NCBI GenBank assembly: GCA_002328825.1
Contig: DCWI01000106.1
Location: 16,693-34,275 of the forward strand
Length of the DNA stretch: 17,583 nt
Origin: Nitrospiraceae bacterium UBA2166
Lineage (GTDB): Bacteria > Nitrospirota > Nitrospiria > Nitrospirales > UBA2166
Reading direction: 5' to 3'
Program-made: the position numbers and the translations under genes
Shown: one piece after another, positions 1 to 5,601 of the stretch
Position numbering within the stretch: position 1 is the first letter of the stretch
Layout of the letters: every line of letters starts with the position of its first letter
Notes under the pieces: generated by a model
Databases searched by the model: none
Told to the model about the DNA's origin: nothing
Seen by the model: only the letters and a program-made list of their open reading frames with translations

Positions 1-202
1 GTAATCTGATTGAGAGGGACGATAGCAGATTAAACATTGTGAAGAAAGCTTGGTATTGTCAAGTTTCGTTTGACTCTATTGTTGGGCTGATAGCTATTCA
101 TGATTGGTTTGAATCCTTGTTTGAATCAAGGTCTAGTGGACATTGATTGCATCGAGATATTTACGCCGATAAGTGTTCAGATGGTATGGGGGTAGTTTCC
201 AA
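1..202. other. Gene-free left edge, downstream of the cupredoxin gene
   Basis: I see no convincing gene here on either strand. On the minus strand this is the region just after the cupredoxin stop codon. It holds a small hairpin with arms CCTTG (115-119) and CAAGG (127-131) around a 7-nt loop. There is no T-run beside it, so it is at best a weak transcript end. The octamer TTTGAATC occurs twice (108-115 and 120-127), which produces part of this symmetry. Confidence 0.4.
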
Positions 203-586
203 TTAGGGTTTTACCACAATATGAAGCATTGGCCTCATGAGAAGGAAGTGGCGATAAGAGCAGAGTGTTGTACATCCGAGTTTAAATGTACCAGGCTTTT
301 CTGCTGTGAATTCGAGGACTGTTTCGCCGCCTGGGAGGATCACAGTTTTTTCCACACCAAATTTGGAAGGTGTGACCGAATGTTCTGTATCAGGGGTCGT
401 GAAAATTAGCTGAACCTCACTTCCGCGTTGCACTTCGATGACACTGGGGGTAAAGCCATGTACTGTCACGATGACATCAAACTGAGTAGGGGAGATTTGT
501 GATGCTGCATTTTGAGCGAAGAGAAAAATTATGATAGTCAAGGAAAGAATCAAAAGCTGAGATATAGGTCTGTAGAATACACTCAC
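203..586 (-). CDS. Exported single-domain cupredoxin with CuA-like ligand motif
   Basis: This is a 127-residue copper-binding protein, probably periplasmic. Residues 8-29 form a hydrophobic signal segment ending near AQNAASQ. The rest is one cupredoxin-like beta domain. The likely copper ligands are His69 (in TEHSV) and the C-terminal loop Cys105-x3-Cys109-x3-His113-x3-Met117. This resembles the binuclear CuA loop of cytochrome oxidase subunit II and N2O reductase (C-x3-C-x3-H-x2-M), with one extra residue before the Met. There is no TM hairpin or haem-oxidase partner, so it is a free domain rather than a COX2 subunit. The start is GTG at 586-584, overlapping the stop of the upstream phosphatase gene (GTGA), which suggests translational coupling; no other in-frame Met precedes the domain. 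The fold is fairly sure from sequence. CuA loading and an electron-transfer or copper-delivery role are inferences. Confidence 0.78.
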   Translation of the reverse strand: MSVFYRPISQLLILSLTIIIFLFAQNAASQISPTQFDVIVTVHGFTPSVIEVQRGSEVQLIFTTPDTEHSVTPSKFGVEKTVILPGGETVLEFTAEKPGTFKLGCTTLCSYRHFLLMRPMLHIVVKP

Positions 587-1629
587 CTTGATTGTTTCTC
601 TCTTTGATGGAGTCGTTCGAACAGTTCTAGGGAACCATTTTTCCCCGTAATCTTTTGTATCTCATCGAGTAGTATACCCTCTCTCAATCCGAATTCGCTA
701 ACAAAAACATTTGCAAATCCTAAGTTTTCCATGATGAGCTGAAGGATGAGGATGCCGGCGACGATTACATCTGCCCGCCCAGCTTCTATTCCTGTCATTA
801 TTCGACGCGCGGCAATTGTTTTGTTGACGCATGATTTTCTTATTCGCTGAATAGCCTCGAGATGAATACAGTATTGATGAACTTTTCTTGCGTCATAATT
901 TTTCAGCTGTTGATCCATGACCGCCAATGTCGTAATCGTTCCGGCGGTTCCAATCAACCTTCTATCCTCAATGTTTCCGATTTTATCTTTAACAGCTTGT
1001 AATCGGTCCAATATGAAATGCTTTGCCTCACTAATTTCGTCATCACGGACGGGATCGGATATAAAAAATTTCTCGGTTAATCGTACAACGCCGAGGTCAG
1101 TCGAATAGAGTTTATCGGGTTGCCCGTTGTTTGTAGTGATAAACTCTGTACTGCCTCCACCGATGTCTATGGCGAGTATTCGGGTGAGGGGAGGTGTGAG
1201 TCCGGTAGTAATACCGATGAGCGTTAGCCGCGCTTCTTCATGGCCTGAAAGTATTTTAACTGTAAATCCTACGTCCGTTTGTACGCGCTGTAGAAATTCA
1301 TCACGATTTTTAGCATCCCGAACGGCGCTTGTAGCTACTATTATTGGGTGATTGATATTGTGTTGTAGAAGAATTTGGCGCCAATGTTGGAGTGCTTGGA
1401 TTGTGCGCTCCATGGCAAAATATTGTAATGTTCCGCTGTGTTGTACTCTTTCACCAAGTCTCGTAATAGTTTGGTCTGAATATACGGCTGTCAGCCGTCC
1501 ATTGGATCCGGTTTTCGTGATTAGCAATCGTAGTGTATTTGTGCCGAGGTCAATTCCGGCGATGTGTTGGGGAGGCTTAGAAAATGGTTGAGACGATGTC
1601 ATGCATCCCACGTTGGGTTTCACCATCAT
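583..1629 (-). CDS. Short Ppx/GppA-family exopolyphosphatase / pppGpp phosphatase
   Basis: This is an ASKHA-fold phosphatase of the Ppx/GppA family, which hydrolyses polyphosphate and/or pppGpp. The phosphate-1 motif GIDLGTNT is at residues 25-32, ATSAVRDAKN at 99-108, SGHEEARL at 128-135 (Glu132 is the likely catalytic base), the phosphate-2 motif AIDIGGGSTEF at 153-163, and GTAGT near 227. At 348 residues it is the short form: the C-terminal HD-like domain of the roughly 500-residue E. coli enzymes is missing. The ORF opens with two ATGs at 1629 and 1626. An internal ATG at 1602 (Met10) is equally plausible and leaves a more usual 15 residues before the first motif; neither has a strong ribosome site. 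Its 5' end overlaps the end of the CbbQ/NorQ gene, and its TGA overlaps the cupredoxin GTG, so the three genes are probably co-translated. Sequence alone cannot say whether polyphosphate or pppGpp is the main substrate. Confidence 0.9.
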   Translation of the reverse strand: MMVKPNVGCMTSSQPFSKPPQHIAGIDLGTNTLRLLITKTGSNGRLTAVYSDQTITRLGERVQHSGTLQYFAMERTIQALQHWRQILLQHNINHPIIVATSAVRDAKNRDEFLQRVQTDVGFTVKILSGHEEARLTLIGITTGLTPPLTRILAIDIGGGSTEFITTNNGQPDKLYSTDLGVVRLTEKFFISDPVRDDEISEAKHFILDRLQAVKDKIGNIEDRRLIGTAGTITTLAVMDQQLKNYDARKVHQYCIHLEAIQRIRKSCVNKTIAARRIMTGIEAGRADVIVAGILILQLIMENLGFANVFVSEFGLREGILLDEIQKITGKNGSLELFERLHQREKQSR

Positions 1630-2401
1630 CGCTCATCGGGCGAATAATGGCTGCATCGCATGCTTGTTGCGGAGAAATTCCCTGACAAATGAGGCTTGCG
1701 GTATAGATCAACAGTCTTGTGCTTACTCCCTCATCAAGGCCGTGGTGTTGTAAATTTCGTACCTTTTCTCCAAGTTTGACCACACGTGCTGCCATGCTTG
1801 GACTAATCCCTGTTTCGTGAGTGATAATCTGGCATTCAAGATCACGAGGAGGATAGTTAAATTCAATGGCAAGAAAACGTTGCCGAGTACTTTGTTTGAG
1901 GTCTTTGATGGCGCTTTGGTATCCGGGGTTGTATGACATCACCAGCATAAAATTGTCAGTCGCTTTGAGAATTTCTCCTCGTTTTTCAACTGGGAGGATC
2001 CTTCGATCATCCGTGAGTGGATGAATGAGTACCGTCGTGTCTTTTCTTGCTTCGACAATTTCATCTAGGTAGCAAAGTGCTCCGTGCTTTACTGCAAGGC
2101 TTAGTGGACCATCCATCCATACTGTTTCATCATCTTTTAGCAGATAGCGTCCTACAAGATCAGAAGAGGTGAGGTCCTCGTGGCAAGCAACGGTGATAAG
2201 AGGTCGTTTGAGACGATAGGCCATTGATTGTACAAAGCGTGATTTTCCGCATCCTGTAGGTCCTTTGATGAGGACCGGAATTTTAAGCTTTGCTGCAGTG
2301 GTGAATAGCTCAACCTCTCCCCCAATTTCAGCATAGTATGGTTCCTTGTCGAGTGAATATGAGTTGATTGGTGAGTGTGCTGTTTTTGATGGTACTGTCA
2401 T
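1577..2401 (-). CDS. CbbQ/NirQ/NorQ-type MoxR AAA+ ATPase
   Basis: This AAA+ ATPase belongs to the MoxR subgroup whose members activate or assemble metalloenzymes: CbbQ with CbbO for RuBisCO activation, NorQ with NorD for NO reductase. The numbering here includes three extra residues from a TTG at 2410. Walker A GPTGCGKS is at residues 50-57, the family signature of ITVACHEDLTSSDLVGRYLL type at about 72-91, Walker B CYLDE at 113-117, sensor 1 SYNPGY at 159-164 and the arginine finger STRQRF at 174-179. The CbbQ/NorQ C-terminal part follows to the end. I prefer the ATG at 2401 (274 aa) to the TTG; neither has a clear Shine-Dalgarno site. The obligate partner (a VWA-domain CbbO/NorD protein) is not in the window, nor is RuBisCO or a NO reductase. 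The family assignment is very firm; the client is unknown. Genes for a phosphatase and a cupredoxin follow in the same operon. Confidence 0.93.
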   Translation of the reverse strand: MTVPSKTAHSPINSYSLDKEPYYAEIGGEVELFTTAAKLKIPVLIKGPTGCGKSRFVQSMAYRLKRPLITVACHEDLTSSDLVGRYLLKDDETVWMDGPLSLAVKHGALCYLDEIVEARKDTTVLIHPLTDDRRILPVEKRGEILKATDNFMLVMSYNPGYQSAIKDLKQSTRQRFLAIEFNYPPRDLECQIITHETGISPSMAARVVKLGEKVRNLQHHGLDEGVSTRLLIYTASLICQGISPQQACDAAIIRPMSDDGETQRGMHDIVSTIF

Positions 2402-2458
2402 TACGTGCAATTGGTATTGTGGAGGTGTACGAATAAATAATTCATATACTGTTGAAGT

Positions 2459-3211
2459 TCAATGTGTAGTGGTGGCATGGCGACGGGAGGCATTCACAAA
2501 GGCACGAAAGAGTCGCTGATTTGGTTTTGAGGATTCGTATAGATGCTCTGGGTGCCACTGAATCCCAACAAAAAATGTACGCATTGGTGCTTCGATTGCC
2601 TCGATAATTCCATCTGGGGCGATCGCGCTTACGGTGAGTTGTGGAGCTACCATTTTCAATGCTTGATGATGGCAACTATTGACACGGAAGCGACGGCGAC
2701 CAACAATTTTCGAAAGACGGCTTTTGGGAGTAACAGAGACGGAATGTGTTGTGCAGGTAACTGGTTCATCTGGTTTGTGGTTTTTGGCATGAGGTAGTTG
2801 AGTGGAGATATCTTGGATGAGGCTGCCCCCAAGCGCCACATTGACTGTTTGCATACCACCACAGATGCTAAGTAATGGCATGTTGGACTTCCAGGCGGCT
2901 TTGGTGAGCGCGATGTCAAACTCTGTTCGAGCTCTACTCATAATGGTATAGGGGTAAAGTGGTGGTTCCTTATACCAGCAAGGATTGAGATCTGCCCCAC
3001 TTCCAATCATCATCACACCATGCAATTGTTTAGCAAACAATGGACGGAGAGTGTTCATGTGAGTGTATGGTAGTATGAGGGGAATGGCACCTGCCTGTTC
3101 TATAGCCTTCATGTATCGTTCTGGAACGTAGTAGGTTGGGCTAGGACTCCTGATTGCACCGTCGTGTTCTCCGGAATGGAAGTCTGGGCTGATGCCGATA
3201 ATAGGTCTCAT
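2459..3211 (-). CDS. Peptidase C26 family, gamma-glutamyl-GABA hydrolase-like
   Basis: This is a 250-residue class-I glutamine-amidotransferase-fold hydrolase of the PuuD/peptidase C26 family, which cleaves gamma-glutamyl amides such as gamma-glutamyl-GABA. The nucleophile elbow is SICGGMQTVNV with Cys117. The second strand motif VNSCHHQA is at 177-184, and the catalytic His220/Glu222 lie in GIQWHPEHL. The usual family elbow reads ICRGMQ; here the Arg is Gly, a small departure that might alter substrate handling. The oxyanion region around 69-76 (GSGADLNP) fits the family. The ATG start overlaps the stop of the upstream small exported protein (ATGA), and a 48-bp gap separates it from the ATPase gene downstream. 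No putrescine- or GABA-pathway gene is nearby, so the substrate should not be assumed from the family name. Confidence 0.85.
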   Translation of the reverse strand: MRPIIGISPDFHSGEHDGAIRSPSPTYYVPERYMKAIEQAGAIPLILPYTHMNTLRPLFAKQLHGVMMIGSGADLNPCWYKEPPLYPYTIMSRARTEFDIALTKAAWKSNMPLLSICGGMQTVNVALGGSLIQDISTQLPHAKNHKPDEPVTCTTHSVSVTPKSRLSKIVGRRRFRVNSCHHQALKMVAPQLTVSAIAPDGIIEAIEAPMRTFFVGIQWHPEHLYESSKPNQRLFRAFVNASRRHATTTH

Positions 3212-3609
3212 TGCGTCGTTTCATCTTGCTCTAGATCGTCTGTTTTTCTCAGTTTTTTCTGGAGTGCCTCTTCTGTTTGAGGAGGAAGTCCTGCAAAGCG
3301 GATCGGTTTTTCGCCACGAAGGTGACTGGGTGTCAGAATATATGTTCCGCGTATTGAGGGAGTCCAGATGCGACAAGCGGCAACCTCATCGCCACCCGTG
3401 AGGGCATAAGCAGATCCTCCGGCAAATCCACCGAGAACTGCGTATGCTATTTTTAATGGGGTGTAAAGAAGATTGGCAAAAAAAGCTCCAATCTCAGCAC
3501 TTTCTTTAGGTATGGTGGAGTCTGCACTGGCGGGGGTTATCATAGAAAACTGGCCAATTAGTAGTAGCATAATCATTGCTGTGAGTATTTTTTTTGTTGG
3601 CAATTCCAT
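3208..3609 (-). CDS. Small exported hypothetical protein with glycine-rich membrane segment
   Basis: I chose the ATG at 3609 (133 aa) over a GTG at 3633 because AGGGAG lies 9 nt upstream of the ATG. Residues 1-30 look like a Sec signal peptide (MELPTKK, then a hydrophobic run ending near PASADS). A hydrophobic, glycine-rich stretch follows (NLLYTPLKIAYAVLGGFAGG) with YALTGGDE after it. A conserved-looking block follows (WTPSIRGTYILTPSHLRGEKPIRFAG), then a charged tail. I recall similar anonymous proteins in Nitrospira-like genomes but know no function. It is the first gene of the leftward cluster, directly behind a good promoter, and its TGA overlaps the next ATG. It is probably periplasmic or inner-membrane attached. 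Confidence 0.75.
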   Translation of the reverse strand: MELPTKKILTAMIMLLLIGQFSMITPASADSTIPKESAEIGAFFANLLYTPLKIAYAVLGGFAGGSAYALTGGDEVAACRIWTPSIRGTYILTPSHLRGEKPIRFAGLPPQTEEALQKKLRKTDDLEQDETTQ

Positions 3610-3643
3610 TGTCTCGATCTCCCTGTTTGTCACTGACTATCAA

Positions 3644-3659
3644 GTGATTCGTCAATCAC
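3644..3659. repeat. Operator-like palindrome GTGATT-N4-AATCAC
   Basis: Perfect 6-bp arms are separated by CGTC. The position coincides with the expected transcription start of the leftward operon, so a repressor site or a short leader hairpin is possible. The half-site spacing (GTGA-N8-TCAC) does not match a CRP/FNR site. Confidence 0.35.
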
Positions 3660-3665
3660 GGATGT

Positions 3666-3694
3666 ATTGTAACAATCGTTTCTTCGATCTACAA
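3666..3694 (-). promoter_or_regulatory. Extended -10 promoter for the leftward operon
   Basis: Read on the minus strand, there is a -35-like TTGTAG (3694-3689), a 17-nt spacer and a -10 TACAAT (3671-3666) preceded by TG one base away (TGTTACAAT), which makes an extended -10 element. The expected start point near 3659 gives a leader of about 50 nt to the ATG at 3609. The -35 matches the sigma-70 consensus poorly; the -10 and the spacing are good. Confidence 0.45.
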
Positions 3695-4000
3695 CGTGTT
3701 TTATGGAGAGGGTTTTTGTGGGAATGATGTGTGAATTAGAAAATGCTTGCCAAGTACAACAAGTAGGAGAGGATTGTGGTTTGGTATACTTGGTATGTAG
3801 AAGATGTTATGCGTGCAGTCTTAATGCGAACGCTATGCCAAAAACTAGAGATAAAGAATATTGTATTAATGCAAGAAAAATAAATTGATTGCGACGATAG
3901 ATTGAATGCATTACTTTAAAATTCTGTTCTAAGTTTAAAGGCATTTTGGAGTATATTATTTTGGGACGCACATTCAATAGTAGAATTATTTGAAAGGAGA

Positions 4001-4018
4001 GTAAGGTGAGTAAGGTGA
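4001..4018 (+). repeat. 9-bp tandem duplication across the hemL start codon
   Basis: GTAAGGTGA is present twice, back to back, followed by GT. Each copy carries a GTG in the hemL frame. The purine-rich ribosome site (AAAGGAG, 3993-3999) favours the first. Confidence 0.7.
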
Positions 4019-5301
4019 GTAATTCGCAATCAATTCGTTTGTTTAAAGAGGCCCAACGGCATCTTCCTGGTGGTGTGAATAGCCCTGTTCGGGCGTTCCA
4101 ATCTGTGGGAGGGTATCCGCCGTTTATCAATCGTGCTAAAGGGGCCAAGATTTATGATGCTGACGACCTAACCTATATAGATTATGTGCTTTCGTGGGGG
4201 CCGATGATTTTAGGACACGCCAATCCTAAGGTCGTGCGTGCTGTTACTCGTGCTGCGGCAAACGGTATGAGCTTTGGTTCGCCGACTGAACTCGAAATCA
4301 AGCTTGCCAAGCTTGTTAAGGCAGCTTTTCCTTCTATCGAACTTGTTCGCATGGTTAATTCCGGGACAGAAGCAGTGATGAGCGCCATTCGCGTTGCACG
4401 AGGTTTTACCAAGCGAGAGAAAATTCTCAAGTTTGAGGGTTGTTATCACGGTCATGCTGATCATCTGCTTGTGCGTGCAGGATCTGGTGCTGCAACCTTA
4501 GGCGTTCCGGATAGTCTGGGTGTCCCTCCTCTGACGACTCGGCACACTATTATTGCACCGTACAACGATCTTAAAACCGTTAAACGTATATTTGAACGTG
4601 AAGGGAAGAATATTGCATGTATTATTGTCGAACCTGTTGCTGGGAACATGGGAGTTGTTTTGCCACGACCACGGTTTCTTGAAGGACTTCGTTCTCTTAC
4701 AAAACAATATGACACCCTTTTGGTGTTTGATGAGGTTATCACTGGGTTTCGAGTGCATCGTGGTGGGGCGCAGGGGCTATTCAAGGTTGTGCCTGATCTC
4801 ACCTGTCTCGGAAAAATTCTTGGAGGGGGGTTGCCGGTTGGAGCTTATGGAGGGCGGCGGGAGATTATGGAGTGTATCGCTCCGCTTGGGCCTGTGTATC
4901 AGGCTGGAACGCTGTCTGGAAATCCTTTGGCGATGACTGCGGGTATTGAAACGCTCACGCTTCTACGGACTCCAGGCGTGTATCGACAGTTGGAGATGCG
5001 GGCAAAACAGTTGGGTCAGGGGCTAGCGGAAGAGGCAAACCGTGCTGGGGTATCTGTATTTTCGACTCGTGTTGGCGCAATGCTTGGCCTGTTCTTTACG
5101 CGACGGGCAGTGGTTGATTTTGCGACCGCAAAAACTTCAGATACGAATATGTTTGCACAATATTTTCACGGTTTATTGAATCGAGGCATCTATATCGCAC
5201 CTTCTCAGTTCGAGGCAATGTTTCTTTCTCTGGCACATACACCTAGTCTCATTGAACGGACGATTAGGGCTGCGCGTACCGTATTTCGGAGGATTGCGTA
5301 A
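4006..5301 (+). CDS. hemL: Glutamate-1-semialdehyde 2,1-aminomutase
   Basis: This PLP enzyme of the C5 tetrapyrrole pathway converts glutamate-1-semialdehyde to 5-aminolevulinate in the cytoplasm. It has 431 residues, the normal full length. Diagnostic segments are LPGGVNSPVRAF (20-31), NSGTEA (118-123), the substrate/PLP loop FEGCYHGHAD (143-152), the PLP-ring Asp in FDEVITGFR (Asp242), the Schiff-base Lys270 in CLGKILGGGLP, and GTLSGNP (301-307). The start is GTG at 4006, with AAAGGAG about 6 nt upstream. A tandem copy of the nonamer GTAAGGTGA places a second in-frame GTG at 4015, which is too far from the ribosome site. The gene is monocistronic in this window and faces a small ORF on the other strand. 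Confidence 0.97.
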   Translation: MSKVSNSQSIRLFKEAQRHLPGGVNSPVRAFQSVGGYPPFINRAKGAKIYDADDLTYIDYVLSWGPMILGHANPKVVRAVTRAAANGMSFGSPTELEIKLAKLVKAAFPSIELVRMVNSGTEAVMSAIRVARGFTKREKILKFEGCYHGHADHLLVRAGSGAATLGVPDSLGVPPLTTRHTIIAPYNDLKTVKRIFEREGKNIACIIVEPVAGNMGVVLPRPRFLEGLRSLTKQYDTLLVFDEVITGFRVHRGGAQGLFKVVPDLTCLGKILGGGLPVGAYGGRREIMECIAPLGPVYQAGTLSGNPLAMTAGIETLTLLRTPGVYRQLEMRAKQLGQGLAEEANRAGVSVFSTRVGAMLGLFFTRRAVVDFATAKTSDTNMFAQYFHGLLNRGIYIAPSQFEAMFLSLAHTPSLIERTIRAARTVFRRIA

Positions 5302-5307
5302 GCGTAG

Positions 5308-5442
5308 TTATTTTTTTTTCTTGTTTTTTTGCTGTGGCAGCTGAGGTTGCCTTTTCGTAGTGGGGGAGGGAGCGATCAAGAGATATATCAAGACGATAAA
5401 GCCAACACCGACGGCTGAAATAGCCATGTAGGTTCCACTCAT
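5308..5442 (-). CDS. 44-residue single-helix membrane protein with poly-lysine tail
   Basis: This small gene is in the gap between hemL and the GspE gene. It starts at ATG 5442-5440, with GAGG 8 nt upstream, and ends at TAA 5310-5308. The product begins MSGTYMAIS, has one hydrophobic segment (about residues 7-24, through VGVGFIVLIYLLI), then a Pro/Gln/Lys-rich tail ending in four lysines; the tail explains the long A/T run after hemL. The composition (one helix, positive C-terminus after the helix) suggests an inner-membrane peptide with the tail in the cytoplasm. A possible promoter on the same strand has TTGCGG (5498-5493) and an extended -10 TGCTATGCT (-10 at 5474-5469), 18 nt apart. I recognise no family. 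The good ribosome site, sensible topology and promoter make it likely to be real. Confidence 0.6.
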   Translation of the reverse strand: MSGTYMAISAVGVGFIVLIYLLIAPSPTTKRQPQLPQQKNKKKK

Positions 5443-5459
5443 GGGTTGATCCTCAAAAT

Positions 5460-5483
5460 TAAGGGTGGAGCATAGCACCCTTA
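5460..5483. terminator. Hairpin between hemL and the GspE gene; possible weak terminator
   Basis: The arms TAAGGGTG (5460-5467) and CACCCTTA (5476-5483) form a perfect 8-bp stem with an 8-nt loop, followed on the plus strand by GCTTTTC. It could end hemL transcription. The U-tract is short, and the hairpin also overlaps the putative -10 of the small minus-strand gene, so a regulatory role there is an alternative. Confidence 0.35.
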
Positions 5484-5540
5484 GCTTTTCAACCGCAATG
5501 ATCTTCTGTTTTGGTATTTTTTGTATGGGTAGGGTATGGG

Positions 5541-5569
5541 TTGACGTACTTCCAACTGGTTTGTAGACT
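5541..5569 (+). promoter_or_regulatory. Sigma-70-type promoter for the GAF-GspE gene
   Basis: TTGACG (5541-5546, five of six matches to the -35 consensus), a 17-nt spacer and TAGACT (5564-5569, four of six at -10). The expected start near 5576 leaves a leader of about 26 nt before the TTG start codon, which contains the ribosome site GGAG. Confidence 0.5.
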
Positions 5570-5601
5570 AGCCCTGCGGTTTCTTTCAGGCGGAGAATAT
5601 T

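Larger units (their letters stand above)
3610..4005. other. Divergent intergenic region upstream of the leftward operon and hemL
   Basis: This 396-bp region separates divergent transcripts. The minus-strand side has the promoter at 3666-3694 and a 6-bp inverted repeat GTGATT-N4-AATCAC (3644-3659) sitting at the predicted start point. The hemL side is A/T-rich. A TATATT at 3952-3957 could be a -10, but I find no matching -35. One plus-strand reading frame (3724-3888 from its later ATG) encodes a short cysteine-rich peptide that I do not call a gene. Confidence 0.5.

Noticed and set aside
36..62. Minus-strand promoter-like TTGACA and CACAAT near the left edge
   Set aside because: The -35 is perfect, but the spacer is only 15 nt and the -10 weak, and any gene it serves would be off the window.
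96..131. tRNA T-arm-like GGTTTGAATCC
   Set aside because: The flanking bases do not pair as a T-stem, and no acceptor, D or anticodon arms can be built around it on the plus strand.
3807..4148. 113-codon minus-strand frame over the hemL start
   Set aside because: Runs antisense through the conserved hemL N-terminus; shadow of a certain gene.
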